64,000 nucleotides of DNA, taken from assembly GCA_963696075.1 (NCBI GenBank), contig CAVOJD010000029.1, forward strand, positions 558,001 through 622,000. The letters are read 5' to 3'. The position numbers were made by a program, and so were the translations under genes. Shown in pieces: positions 26,424-37,501 of this stretch. Below the pieces are notes generated by a model, which saw only the letters and a program-made list of their open reading frames with translations, was not told where the DNA came from and made no database searches. The DNA is from CAJQQK01 sp963696075 (GTDB taxonomy: Bacteria; Pseudomonadota; Alphaproteobacteria; Rhizobiales; Hyphomicrobiaceae). Each line of letters starts with the position of its first letter. Position 1 is the first letter of the stretch.

Positions 26424-26801
26424 TTAAGCCTTGAACTTCCAGTAGGTGTCTTTCTTGGTGACGTACCCGTCGCGGAACTCCCACAGATCGCAGCCGAGGT
26501 AGTCGAACGGGACGCCGTCCTTGGTGCCGCGCACCGTCCACTCCGAGATCGCCTTGGTCTGATCGCACACCCAGTGGCGCATGTCCTCCCACCGCATGTC
26601 CGTGATCTGGGCATAGCGCTGGCCGAGAACCTCGCCGATTTCCGCCTTGCCGAGGCAGCGCCGTCCCTCGGGCAGATTGGGCCCGCTCGCCATCAGCCAC
26701 TCGCAGTCATCGGTGAAGTGAGACAGGATCGCTTCGACGTCGTGACGGTTGAAACCGTCCTGGATCTCGTCGAGCAGGGCAATGGTGACCTCGCGGGGCA
26801 T
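26424..26801 (-). CDS. NTF2-like/SnoaL-type nuclear transport factor 2 family protein
   Basis: 125 residues in an alpha+beta cone-fold pattern: ALLDEIQDGFNRHDVEAILSHFTDDCEWLM, then GKAEIGEVLGQRYAQ and a C-terminal sheet SEWTVRGTKDGVPFDYLGCDLWEFRDGYVTKKDTYWKF. Members are small isomerases, dehydratases or ligand-binding proteins; the residues do not point to one activity. AGGAG lies 10 bases before the ATG. Confidence 0.82.
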   Translation of the reverse strand: MPREVTIALLDEIQDGFNRHDVEAILSHFTDDCEWLMASGPNLPEGRRCLGKAEIGEVLGQRYAQITDMRWEDMRHWVCDQTKAISEWTVRGTKDGVPFDYLGCDLWEFRDGYVTKKDTYWKFKA

Positions 26802-27178
26802 GGGCAGGCGCTCCTCTGGATTTGCGTCGGCAAACTATCCGGGGAGCTTAAGCCGAGCGCAATTCTGACAGCAAGGCCCGGTTATCGGGCAGCGTGGCGC
26901 GGTTGAGGGCAACGGGTGGCGACGCTACGCCTTGCGCTCTTCCAGTTGGCTGTGAAGCAGCCTGCCCATCGCGCCGCCGCAAAGGCGGCCATCGTCGCAA
27001 GGCCGTAGTCACCCGTTGGCCCGGATTGGGGCCGTCGCCCGCATGCGCGATGGCATCCAGGACCGGCAGGCGTGTCAATTAAGGTTTCCGGTTAACGACT
27101 TGTTAAGACTTGCGTTTCGCCCCTGCCGCTCACCGTGCCAGCGTTCCTCGAACCAAAGATAGAGAGAAGGCGACGGCG
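26802..27178. other. Intergenic region, divergent
   Basis: 377 bases between the divergent NTF2-like gene and a small hypothetical gene. Open frames here show no family similarity and no ribosome-binding site that I would trust. Nothing else seen. Confidence 0.4.
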
Positions 27179-27463
27179 ATGCCATCCAACCGCAACGAGG
27201 AAATGCGCCTGCTTCTGGCGCTCGCCGCGTCCGAGGGCCTGAAAGTCCTCGGCTGCCGCTTCGCGCGTGGGCTGACCGGCGGCGTCACTATGACAGTCGA
27301 CGGCTTCCCACTCGGCGCCTGGTACGCTGACGGGTTACGCTTTCGTTTCTCCCGGATCGCCCATCTCCGACCTGAGCGCACCGCGTTGTCACTGAAGGAC
27401 GCCCTAGGCCAGACCACCGACATGGCGATCGCCCGCCGCGCCAGCGAAGCAATGCCTCGCTGA
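27179..27463 (+). CDS. Small hypothetical protein
   Basis: 94 residues, not recognised. The ATG at 27179 has GAAGG about 7 bases upstream (AGAGAGAAGGCGACGGCG). The chain alternates a basic helix (NRNEEMRLLLALAASEGLKVLGCRF) and a likely beta sheet (GGVTMTVDGFPLGAWYADGLRFRFS), ending with LKDALGQTTDMAIARRASEAM. No membrane segment or signal peptide. Convergent with the TPP enzyme gene, 43 bases apart. Real-gene status rests on the start site and balanced composition. Confidence 0.55.
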   Translation: MPSNRNEEMRLLLALAASEGLKVLGCRFARGLTGGVTMTVDGFPLGAWYADGLRFRFSRIAHLRPERTALSLKDALGQTTDMAIARRASEAMPR

Positions 27464-27506
27464 CACGCGGAGCCCGACACCTTGCCGCCACGCGACGAGC
27501 AGCTTC

Positions 27507-29175
27507 CTACTTCGACTTTGCCAGCGCCGACTCGCGGATGGCGCTGAGCGTCGCGCGCGGCGTCAGCGCTTCAGGATCGGTCTTGACCTCGATGACGGCC
27601 GGTTTGCCCGACGCAAGTGCGCGCTCCAGTGCTGCCGGGAAGTCTTCCGTCCGCGTCACCGTCTCGCCGTGCCCGCCGAAGCTTTCAGCGAACTTCGCGA
27701 AGTCCGGGTTCGTCAGCCGGGTGCCGACGACGCGGCCCGGATATTCGCGCTCCTGGTGCGCGCGGATGGTGCCGTACATGCCGTTGTTGGAGACGATCGT
27801 GACGACGGGGAGGTCGTACTGCATGCACGTTGCAAGTTCCTGGCACGTCATCATGAAGCAGCCATCACCGGCCAGCGTCACCACGGGGCGGTCGGGGAAG
27901 GCGACCTTGGCGGCAACGCCGGCGGGCAGGCCATAGCCCATCGAGCCGGACGTCGGCGCAAGCTGCGTGCGGTAGCCGCGATAAGTGTAGTGCTTGTGCA
28001 GGAAGGCTGCGTAGTTGCCAGCCCCGTTGGTGACGATCGCATCATCACCGAGCGCGTCGTTGAGGAGACCGATGACCTTGCCCATGTGGACGTCGCCCGG
28101 CAGGTCGGCGGGCTCCTTGGTCTTGAGATAGTTGGCGCGGCGCTCTTCACGCCACCCGCCCCACGCCGGGCTCGCCGGCGCCTGCATCGTCTCGAGCGCC
28201 TTCGAGAACGTCTCCGCCGACGGCGACCACGGGAACGTCGGCGCGGTAGACGGTGCCGAGTTCATCCGCACTCGGGTGGACGTGGATCAGTTTCTGCTTC
28301 GGGTTGGGGATGTCGATCAGCGTGTAGCCGTTCGTCGTCATCTCACCAAGGCGCGAACCGACGACGAACAGCACATCGGCAGTCTTGATCGCGGAGGCCA
28401 ATGTCGGGTCCATGCCGACACCGGCATGGCCGACGTATTGGTCGAGCCGGTTGTCGAAATAGTCCTGGCAGCGGAAGGAGGCGACGACGGGCATGTCGAA
28501 GCGCCGCGCGAAGTCCTGGACACGCCCGCGGGTTTCATCCGACCAGCCGGGGCCGCCGACGATCATCATCGGTTGCTTGGCGTCCCCCAGGGTCGACTGG
28601 ATCTGGTCGAGAGAGGACGGCGCCGGTTGCGGATCGATCAGGCTGACGGGCCTGGCGTCTTCGACGTCGGCGCTGGCCGCGAGCATGTCTTCCGGCAGGC
28701 CGAGGACGACGGGGCCGGGCCGGCCCGAGCGCGCGACGTGGAACGCGCGGGAGACGTATTCGGGGATGCGGTTGGTGTCGCGGATGACGCCGACCCACTT
28801 GACGAAGGTGCCAAGCAAACTCTTGGTCTCGACCTCCTGGAAGGCTTCACGGTCTTCGGTGTCGGAGGCGGGCAGGCCGAGGAACAGGATCATCGGCGAG
28901 GAATCCTGGTGCGCGATGTGGAGCCCCGCCATCGCGTTGGCAAGCCCCGGCCCGCGCGTGACGAAACAGATGCCGGTCTCCCCCGTCGCCTTCGCCCAGG
29001 CGTCCGCCATCATCGCAGCGCCCCCCTCCTGGCGGCAGATGATCGTCTGAATACTGCCCGAATCGTGTAGCCCGTCTAGGGCTGCCAGAAAGCTCTCGCC
29101 GGGAACCGTGAAGGCTGCGCGCACACCCTGGATCACCAGTTGGTCCGCAAGAATTTGTCCGCCGTGTCGCGTCAT
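27507..29175 (-). pseudogene. Thiamine-diphosphate-dependent enzyme (acetolactate synthase large-subunit-like), one +1 frameshift
   Basis: ThDP enzyme in two frames. The N-terminal part (29175 to about 28222) has the Pyr domain with the catalytic Glu in CRQEGGAAMMADAWAKATG and the central domain to RADVPVVA; the rest (to 27507) has the PP domain with the GDG...NN cofactor motif (AGDGCFMMTCQELATC ... IVSNN). Removing one base near 28221 joins VVA to SAETFSKALE and gives a 555-residue protein, the usual length. Every motif is intact, so the shift is either a recent mutation or a sequencing error. Branched-chain synthesis is not certain: benzoylformate-decarboxylase-like or oxalyl-CoA-type relatives share this architecture, and no small subunit gene is adjacent. 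Confidence 0.82.
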
Positions 29176-29264
29176 GGTGTCGTGTTCCCTGCCTCGGATG
29201 GTTGTTCGGCGCGTTCGCGCCTGATTTGTATGTGACGGCGGACCTTAGCAGAGCGGGTAAGGGT

Positions 29265-30404
29265 ATGGGAGACGCGGGGCGTCAGAAAAAAGGCTGTTAT
29301 CAGCCGGTTGGTCGGGCGCTGGTGGGCCTGCTGGCGCTTCTCGCCTGTGTCGTGGCCGCAACCGCCCCGGCTGCCGCGCAAAAACGCGTCGCCCTCATCA
29401 TCGGCAATGCCGCCTACACGTCCGTGCCGCTCGCCAACCCGGTCAACGATGCGGGCCGCATCGCAGCCGCCCTCACCCACGTCGGCTTCGACGTCGTCCA
29501 GGCCAACGACCTCTCGCTCGCCGACATGCGCCGCGCGTTCGCCACCTTCGCCGGCCGCCTCACCGGCGATGATACCGTGGCGCTCTTTTATTATGCCGGC
29601 CACGGCGTCCAGCTCAATGGCCAGAACTACCTCCTGCCCGTCGACGGCACCTTCAAGTCCGAGGCCGACATCCGCCTCGCCGGCATTCGCCTCGATGAAA
29701 TCCTCGAAGCGATGCGCCCGGAAAAGAGCCGCCTCTCGATCGCGATCCTGGATGCCTGCCGCGACAACCCGTTTCCCGCCGTGACGCGCTCGATCCGCCG
29801 CGGCCTCGCGCCCGTCAACGCGCCGGCCGGCACGCTCATCGCCTATTCGACCGCCCCGGGCCATGTCGCCCTTGACGGTGTCGGCGGCTTCAGCCCTTAC
29901 GCCGAGGCGTTCGCCACCGCGCTGGGCCGCCCCGGCCTGACGATCGAGGACGTCTTCAAGACGACGCGCCTCGCCGTGATGCAGGACACCGGCGGCCAGC
30001 AGGTGCCGTGGGAGCATTCCTCGCTGATCGGCCGCTTTGTGTTCCAGGAAGGTGCTGCCAACCGGCCGACCGGATGGGAACCCATCACGCAATCGGCCCG
30101 CCCGATCCTGCCCGTGGCCAACCCGGTGCCGGACGCGCGCGCGCTCTACCGTGACTTCCTCATCCACGAGGAAGGCCGCGGCGTCTCGCGCAATCCCGAG
30201 ACGGCGGCCGACCGCCTGCTGGCCGCTTACAAGGCGGGGGACAGCCAGGCCAAGGCGATGCTGTTTCGCTCCTACCGCCGCCTGCGCATGGAGACTCGCC
30301 GCGCCATCCAGCGCCGCCTGACGGCCGCGGGCCACGATCCGGGCGTCGCCGATGGATTTTTCGGGCGCCGGACACGGCGGGCGTTAGAGGCTTACGGGGG
30401 GTGA
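29265..30404 (+). CDS. Caspase-like (C14 family) protease with C-terminal peptidoglycan-binding domain
   Basis: 379 residues. An N-terminal signal or anchor helix (ALVGLLALLACVVAATAPAAA) is followed by the p20-like domain RVALIIGNAAYTSVPLANPVNDA. The catalytic His is in YYAGHGVQLNG (about residue 113) and Cys in LDACRDNPF (about residue 165). The C-terminal 35 residues, RRAIQRRLTAAGHDPGVADGFFGRRTRRAL, match the peptidoglycan-binding PGBD-1 fold. This places a metacaspase/ortho-caspase-type protease in the periplasm, perhaps at the wall; substrate unknown. The ATG at 29265 is 90 bases from the divergent ThDP gene start. Confidence 0.86.
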   Translation: MGDAGRQKKGCYQPVGRALVGLLALLACVVAATAPAAAQKRVALIIGNAAYTSVPLANPVNDAGRIAAALTHVGFDVVQANDLSLADMRRAFATFAGRLTGDDTVALFYYAGHGVQLNGQNYLLPVDGTFKSEADIRLAGIRLDEILEAMRPEKSRLSIAILDACRDNPFPAVTRSIRRGLAPVNAPAGTLIAYSTAPGHVALDGVGGFSPYAEAFATALGRPGLTIEDVFKTTRLAVMQDTGGQQVPWEHSSLIGRFVFQEGAANRPTGWEPITQSARPILPVANPVPDARALYRDFLIHEEGRGVSRNPETAADRLLAAYKAGDSQAKAMLFRSYRRLRMETRRAIQRRLTAAGHDPGVADGFFGRRTRRALEAYGG

Positions 30405-30740
30405 GGTTTTGTAGTGAGGTTTTGCAGGTCGGGCCCCTTCGGCCCGACAATAGGCGCTGCTGTCGGGCCGAAGGGCATCAACCTACCATGGCCGCTCACG
30501 CCCAAAACCCGGAGGAGTCTCGACCTCGCGTTTGTGCGCCGACCCGGGATCTTTCGCGGATTGAATAGGCCGTGAGCCGTGCCACAACGACATCGACGTG
30601 AAGGACTCCGGAGAAATGAGTTCGCATTTTCCGGGGGACGCGAAAGGAGAGGAGTGGCGTGGTCGGTCCCGTCGGCGCAATATACGTCTGCTGACGAATC
30701 GTCCGGCATGGCACGGGCGCTGAGACGGGAGGGCGGCGCG
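30405..30740. other. Intergenic region carrying a REP pair
   Basis: 336 bases between the caspase-like gene and the next gene. It holds the palindromic repeats listed separately; an open frame through the rest only extends the downstream gene's N-terminus and lacks support. Confidence 0.5.
30427..30475. repeat. REP palindrome pair (BIME-like)
   Basis: A 23-bp palindromic unit (GGTCGGGCCCCTT then CGGCCCGACA, 30427-30449) is followed 11 bases later by a partial inverted copy TGTCGGGCCGAAGGG (30461-30475). The full 23-bp unit recurs exactly at 36276-36298 and inverted at 36383-36405, next to a REP-associated transposase gene. Confidence 0.85.
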
Positions 30741-30902
30741 ATGAGATGGGTCCTCGGCATCATCGCCGCGATCGTGCTGGCGGTCTACGGTTACTACGAG
30801 TTTCATGTCTGGTCGCGGACGTTCCACTTTCGCATGACGATGACGGTATCGACGCCGGAGGCCGACAAAAGCGCTTCCAGTGTGATCGCGGTTTATCTGC
30901 CG
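30727..30902 (+). repeat. Duplicated 5' gene module, copy 1
   Basis: This 176-bp block (ribosome-binding site plus first 54 codons) matches 31541-31716 without gaps; 45 of 54 encoded residues are identical. Similarity stops abruptly on both sides. Confidence 0.85.
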
Positions 30903-31463
30903 ACCGAGCTCGGTGGCAGTCCCGGACAAGGCATCTCGCGTGGGACGATTAAGGGAACTGCGCCATTCGTGAATTTGGGTCAATATGGAAGCTTAATAGC
31001 TGCACTTCATAAAGCACGAAACGGCCCCACAGGCCGAGTTCCGACGGAAATAGTACGATCTCGACAGCCTCGAATGGCTGGGACCTCGGCAGAATGGATT
31101 ATCGTCGCCGCATACGATCTGAATCCGGATGCAATCAAAGTTTCAGCCATTTCTCAGCGTGGAGCAGTCTCACTGAAAGAAAATGAGCTTCCACAGTTGG
31201 TATGGATACCGCCACCGGCAACAAGCCCCGCGCTTGCTAGGCCGTTGCACCCCACCGAGTTCAGTTCGTACATCGGCGCAGGCGTGCGGCTGGAATCTAT
31301 CGTGATAGAGCCCACACATGATCGAGTAATCGAGCGGGTAACTGATCCGCCAGAATGGCTTAGGACGCTCCGACGCGACGATCACCCAAGCAATCCAAAA
31401 AGTTGGCAATCACCGTCAGGCCGCTTCAAGCTCAAACTAAAAGCTGTTGAGTCCGAGTACTAG
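30741..31463 (+). CDS. Membrane-anchored hypothetical protein of a widespread uncharacterised family
   Basis: 240 residues. An N-terminal anchor (WVLGIIAAIVLAVYGYYEF) is followed by FHFRMTMTVSTPEADKSASSV and, near the C-terminus, EFSSYIGAGVRLESIVIEPTHD with DPPEWL. From memory these match a common proteobacterial family of unknown function that carries FRxTxxVETPEG and FGxGVRLxxIxIxxTDD motifs. Codon and base use change near residue 70: the first third is GC-rich like the chromosome, the rest noticeably richer in AT. GGGAGGGCGG precedes the ATG. The first 54 codons are duplicated downstream at 31555. Confidence 0.65.
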   Translation: MRWVLGIIAAIVLAVYGYYEFHVWSRTFHFRMTMTVSTPEADKSASSVIAVYLPTELGGSPGQGISRGTIKGTAPFVNLGQYGSLIAALHKARNGPTGRVPTEIVRSRQPRMAGTSAEWIIVAAYDLNPDAIKVSAISQRGAVSLKENELPQLVWIPPPATSPALARPLHPTEFSSYIGAGVRLESIVIEPTHDRVIERVTDPPEWLRTLRRDDHPSNPKSWQSPSGRFKLKLKAVESEY

Positions 31464-31470
31464 TCCTCTA

Positions 31471-31528
31471 GATCCGGGCTCATTGGCCCAATAAAAGGCG
31501 CGACTGTCGGGACGAAGGGGCCTAGCCT
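31471..31528. repeat. Degenerate REP pair
   Basis: The stretch aligns with the REP pair at 30427-30475: CCGGGCTCATTGGCCCAATA, then AAGGCGCGACTGTCGGGACGAAGGGG. Several mismatches break the palindromes. It sits between the two copies of the duplicated gene module. Confidence 0.6.
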
Positions 31529-31540
31529 AAGATCCGCAAC

Positions 31541-31716
31541 GGGAGGGCGGCGCGATGAAATGGGTCCTCGGCATCATCGCCGCGATCGTGCTGGCGGTCT
31601 ACGGGTACGTCCGGTTGCACGTCTATTCGCAGACATTCCAGTTCCGCATGACGATGACCGTATCGACGCCGGAGGGTGAGAAAAGCGCTTCCAGTGTGAT
31701 CGCGGTGTACTTGCCG
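31541..31716 (+). repeat. Duplicated 5' gene module, copy 2
   Basis: Second copy of the 176-bp block, with the same GGGAGGGCGGCGCG ribosome-binding stretch and 54 homologous codons. See copy 1 at 30727-30902. Confidence 0.85.
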
Positions 31717-31740
31717 TCCGATATGCGAAGCAAGGGGTGA
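31555..31740 (+). pseudogene. Truncated paralogue of the gene at 30741
   Basis: 61 codons: the anchor helix, FQFRMTMTVSTPEGEKSASSVIAVYLP, then seven unrelated residues and a stop. It keeps the anchor and the first beta segment but lacks about 180 residues including the GAGVRL region. Either a remnant of recombination or a short gene reusing a start module. A small AT-rich membrane protein gene starts 28 bases later. Confidence 0.6.
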
Positions 31741-31768
31741 CGGGGGCGGGCAAAGAGGTGAGGACAGC

Positions 31769-32116
31769 ATGATGGTCATTTCTCCAACCGACGTCTTATC
31801 CAAATTAACTACGCTAGAAGCATGGACACACAAAGAAGTGTATATTGGCGTGCCCGGCCTCATGATTTCTGCGCTCATTTTTTTTCACAGCATATACTTC
31901 CTTCTTAGGGATATTGTTTTTTATGGAAGACGTGGGTGGTTTGTACATATAAAGCCTCCATACGGTTGGGAAGTCTTTTCAACGGAAAACTACGCAGGAC
32001 AAGCTCAAATAGGGATTTTCCGCGTCGCTGGAGGAGTATTTATGGTCATTATAAATATCATAATTCTATATAGCTTGGCGCGTTTTGTGGGCGCACATCT
32101 TCACTCCATTGCGTGA
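31769..32116 (+). CDS. Small AT-rich membrane protein, hypothetical
   Basis: 115 residues (or 114 from the second ATG at 31772), not recognised. Two probable membrane helices: VYIGVPGLMISALIFFHSIYFLL (about 25-47) and FRVAGGVFMVIINIIILYSLARF (about 84-106), separated by a loop KPPYGWEVFSTENYAGQ. AGGTGAGGA precedes the start. Base composition is far more AT-rich than the surrounding chromosome, a sign of recent acquisition. It abuts the truncated paralogue and lies near an inserted repeat element. Confidence 0.55.
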   Translation: MMVISPTDVLSKLTTLEAWTHKEVYIGVPGLMISALIFFHSIYFLLRDIVFYGRRGWFVHIKPPYGWEVFSTENYAGQAQIGIFRVAGGVFMVIINIIILYSLARFVGAHLHSIA

Positions 32117-32210
32117 AACCATTGAAATCAAGTGAATAGAGCTGATTATGACTGACACAACTGCTTCTCCAGGTTCAGAACAACTCCCACAAGCGAAGCA
32201 GCGGCGGCGC

Positions 32211-32370
32211 CGTAGGTTGGGTTAGGGCGGCCCGGACCTCTCGGCGCACACGAACGTCTGTCCGCACGTAACCCAACATTCTCACGCCTTTGCCCGCCGC
32301 TGTTGGGTTGCGCGTGGCGCAAAGTCGTGCAATCATCTCGATCGAAATGGCCACGCTAACCCAACCTACG
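32211..32370. mobile_element. MITE-like element, copy A (about 158 bp)
   Basis: Bounded by imperfect terminal inverted repeats (GTAGGTTGGGTTAG ... CTAACCCAACCTAC) with internal GTAACCCAACA/TGTTGGGTTGC arms, so each half can fold. An inverted, nearly identical copy lies at 36985-37142 (two internal mismatches). There is no transposase inside. The flank on the left (GCAGCGGCGGCGCC) also resembles the matching flank of copy B, so the true element may be about 20 bp longer. Confidence 0.8.
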
Positions 32371-32571
32371 ATTCCCGTTTTCAAAAACCGGAGGGTTCGG
32401 GAGGTGTCCTCTCGAGCGGGTCCGAGCCTGATCGCACGAGATGGGCGCGACTGAGCGGCTATCGAGAGCGTGAATCAGTCTCGCAGAAATGCGCGGCAGC
32501 CCCGTCGCGCAGCGAAAACTACGGCCTCACCCCACGCACCGACGCCACCCCGCGCAGCGGCCCTCACCCCC
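32371..32571. other. Intergenic remainder between MITE and dioxygenase gene
   Basis: Together with 32117-32210 this makes a gap of about 450 bases that is not coding, apart from the MITE. CCCCGTCGCGCAGCGAAA here recurs at about 38565-38582, a shared short stretch of unknown meaning. Confidence 0.45.
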
Positions 32572-33369
32572 TCAATGCCCCACCTCAAAATCGTTCCGCC
32601 CCGTCCGGTCGACGCCTTTGACCAGCCACAGCGGCCGGGTCGCGAAGCTGACCGGAAGGCCGCTCTGCCCGTCGGTCGGGTTGAGGTCGCGTTCGAAGAC
32701 GCTGGTGGCGGGCATGTAGCGGAGCGCGACGCCGGTGCGGCGGCGGGGGGAGCGGTTCGCATCCGCGCCGTGGATCATGTAGACGTCGTGGAAGGACATC
32801 TGGCCGGGGTCGAGTTCGAGCGCGACGGCTTGCGTCTCATCGAAGGCGTCGGCGGCCATGCGCTGCGAGAGGACGAGGTCGTCGCGGTCTTCGTGGAGGT
32901 GGTCTTTGAGGGTCTTGTCGCGGTGTGAGCCCGGGATGACCTGGAGGCAGCCGTTGTCGCGGTCGGAGCGGTCGAGGGCGAGCCAGACGGTGCAGGTCGC
33001 GAGCGGGCGGATCGGCCAGTAGTGGCCGTCCTGGTGCCACGGCGTCTCATAGCCGTCGCCGCCGGGTTTCGAGAAGACGTGACAGCCCCACAGGATGACG
33101 TCGTCGCCGATGAGCTGGGCGACCATGTCGACGATTTCAGGGTCGCGCGCGAGGTCGAGGAAGGCCCGCGAGCCACGCACGCCCTCATCGTTCTGGCCCT
33201 CGATATGGGCCGAGACGAGCTTTTCGGGGCGTACGCCGGGGTTGTCGGCAATCAGCCGGTCGAGGACGCCGCGCAGGTCTGCGATGCGCGCCTCAGGCAG
33301 GCGGAAAGCGGGGATGACATAGCCGTCGCGCTCGTAGCTGGTGATCTCGTCGTCCGTCAGATGACCCAT
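32572..33369 (-). CDS. Phytanoyl-CoA dioxygenase (PhyH) family protein
   Basis: 265 residues. Fe(II)/2-oxoglutarate-dependent oxygenase fold: N-terminal LTDDEITSYERDGYVI, the metal HxD in TPWHQDGHYWPI, TVWLALDRSDRDNGCLQVIPGSH, and the distal His in MSFHDVYMIHGADANRS with RTGVALRYMP holding the 2-oxoglutarate Arg. Hydroxylates an unknown substrate. The ATG at 33369 follows GGGAG by 9 bases. It is divergent from alaS. Confidence 0.88.
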   Translation of the reverse strand: MGHLTDDEITSYERDGYVIPAFRLPEARIADLRGVLDRLIADNPGVRPEKLVSAHIEGQNDEGVRGSRAFLDLARDPEIVDMVAQLIGDDVILWGCHVFSKPGGDGYETPWHQDGHYWPIRPLATCTVWLALDRSDRDNGCLQVIPGSHRDKTLKDHLHEDRDDLVLSQRMAADAFDETQAVALELDPGQMSFHDVYMIHGADANRSPRRRTGVALRYMPATSVFERDLNPTDGQSGLPVSFATRPLWLVKGVDRTGRNDFEVGH

Positions 33370-33544
33370 TCTGTGCGCTCCCGTGCCAATTATTGGGTGT
33401 TGTTTGAGGCGGATAACGCCGCCCGCTTTGATGGACAGGCCCGCCACCGCCCGCTAATGATGGCGCCGCCGCCCGGATGTGTCAGCAACGGGGGCACCAC
33501 GGGGCCCGCGCCCTCATCCGTTTTGCCCAATTAGTGAGACGCTT

Positions 33545-36218
<2,674 letters not shown>

Positions 36219-36275
36219 GGGAGTGGGGGACGCCGCTACTGCTTCGATGTGGAGGCAGGCTATGTGCGACTGGTA

Positions 36276-36298
36276 GGTCGGGCCCCTTCGGCCCGACA
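36276..36298. repeat. REP palindrome, direct orientation
   Basis: Exact 23-bp copy of the unit at 30427-30449. With the inverted copy at 36383 it brackets about 84 bases just beyond the 3' end of the transposase gene. Confidence 0.87.
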
Positions 36299-36382
36299 GC
36301 GGCGTATCTTGGCCGAAGAGAGGCACGGCACGAATACCGGCGGTCCAATGTCGGAGGGCTGTGGTTGCAGGCGAGCGCCAAT

Positions 36383-36405
36383 TGTCGGGCCGAAGGGGCC
36401 CGACC
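36383..36405. repeat. REP palindrome, inverted orientation
   Basis: Exact reverse complement of the 23-bp unit at 36276-36298; 16 bases from the 3' end of the REP-associated transposase gene. Confidence 0.87.
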
Positions 36406-36421
36406 TGCCAAGAACTGAACC

Positions 36422-36967
36422 TCATTCCTTCCCAACCCAATCCGGCAGCGCCGGCATTTCAGCCGTGCCCCAATTGGGCTCGTAGAAGCCCCGCTCGACC
36501 CAATCCCGGAACGTCGAATGCGGCCAATCTCCGGGACGGTCAACAAGGCCGTGGCGGACGGGATTGATGTGGATGCAATCCGCGTGATCCTGGAAGTCAC
36601 GCTCGTCACGGATCAAGTGTTCCCAGAACCGGCGCTGCCAGACGGCTTGTTCGCTCTTTCTGATGCGGCTGGGATTTGCTGCGCGGCCGTCGCTTAGAAA
36701 GGGGCTCAATTTCGTAAAGGCCGTTTTGACAAGGCGGATGCGCGTCGAATAGTCGGTGTCGCCTTCCGGCAAAGTCCACAGCATGTGAAGATGTTCCGGC
36801 AAGATAACTTCGGCATCTGTTTCGAAAGGACGTTTCTGACGCACCTTTTCCACGGCATCAGACCACCTCCGGACATTCTCAGCATGATCAAACAGTCGCT
36901 GTCGCTGATGCGTTATAAGCGTGAATAAGAATGTACCGCCCGGGCGATGAGCGCGTCGATAATGCAT
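36422..36967 (-). CDS. REP-associated tyrosine transposase (RAYT), probable loss of catalytic Tyr
   Basis: 181 residues, close in pattern to E. coli TnpA-REP (YafM): GGTFLFTLITHQR, the HxH metal motif in ILPEHLHMLWTLPEGD (His 59 and 61), RFWEHLIRDERDF and NPVRHGLVDRPGDWPHSTF. Family members cut REP DNA through a Tyr in the DYIxINPVKHG motif; here the residue is Cys131 (HADCIHINPV), one base change (TAC or TAT to TGC). REP palindromes lie just beyond its 3' end. If the change is real the enzyme cannot form the usual phosphotyrosine link. Confidence 0.85.
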   Translation of the reverse strand: MHYRRAHRPGGTFLFTLITHQRQRLFDHAENVRRWSDAVEKVRQKRPFETDAEVILPEHLHMLWTLPEGDTDYSTRIRLVKTAFTKLSPFLSDGRAANPSRIRKSEQAVWQRRFWEHLIRDERDFQDHADCIHINPVRHGLVDRPGDWPHSTFRDWVERGFYEPNWGTAEMPALPDWVGKE

Positions 36968-36983
36968 AAAGATAACGGGGTTT

Positions 36984-37142
36984 CGTAGGTTGGGTTAGCG
37001 TGGCCATTTCGATCGAGATGATTGCACGACTTAGCGCCACGCGTAACCCAACAGCGGCGGGCAAAGGCGTGAGAATGTTGGGTTACGTGCGGACAGACGT
37101 TCGTGTGCGCCGAGAGGTCCGGGCCGCCCTAACCCAACCTTC
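36984..37142. mobile_element. MITE-like element, copy B (inverted relative to A)
   Basis: About 158 bp, nearly identical to the reverse complement of copy A, with the same terminal GTAGGTTGGGTTAG and CTAACCCAACCT ends. It begins 17 bases upstream of the transposase gene start and its right end cuts into a PIN-like gene. Confidence 0.82.
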
Positions 37143-37461
37143 GGCGGCGGAGCCGCTGCTGGTTATCAGCAGAAAAATTCTTAAATGCTTCGTCAGCCCA
37201 GTGCTTACCGGTCCCCGGGTCCGGAACGCCTGTCAAACCCGGTTCGATTACTTGTCCACTGACTTTGTATGTGTCGATCCATTGTCGAAACGCGGAAATT
37301 TCAGCTGCACTTGCTCCATCGTTAAATTCTTGTAGGACCTCCCCCAACACGACGATGGGTCTGCCAGATACAAGCAGCGTGTCGAGATTTCCAAATCCAC
37401 CAGAACTGCGCGACAGAGCCCGCAAAACCGTATTGTCGACAACGATTACTTCCTGAGCCAT
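37129..37461 (-). pseudogene. PIN-like domain protein truncated by the MITE
   Basis: 110 codons, of which about the last five come from the inserted element. The N-terminus (VIVVDNTVLRALSRS, then PIVVLGEVLQEFND) resembles a PIN-type nuclease with its first Asp and Glu, and the later HWADEAFKNF may hold another acidic residue; the usual last Asp is not seen. GGAGCG precedes the ATG. Richer in AT than its neighbours. A companion small gene lies 40 bases upstream in the same direction, as in a toxin-antitoxin or effector pair, but neither role is proven. Confidence 0.5.
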
Positions 37462-37501
37462 GACGCGCTCCGCATAACAATCCCATCATCTGATACAGGC
37501 A

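Noticed and set aside
29172..30335. 387-codon minus-strand frame opposite the caspase-like gene
   Set aside because: No domain; the plus-strand frame has catalytic motifs and a signal peptide.
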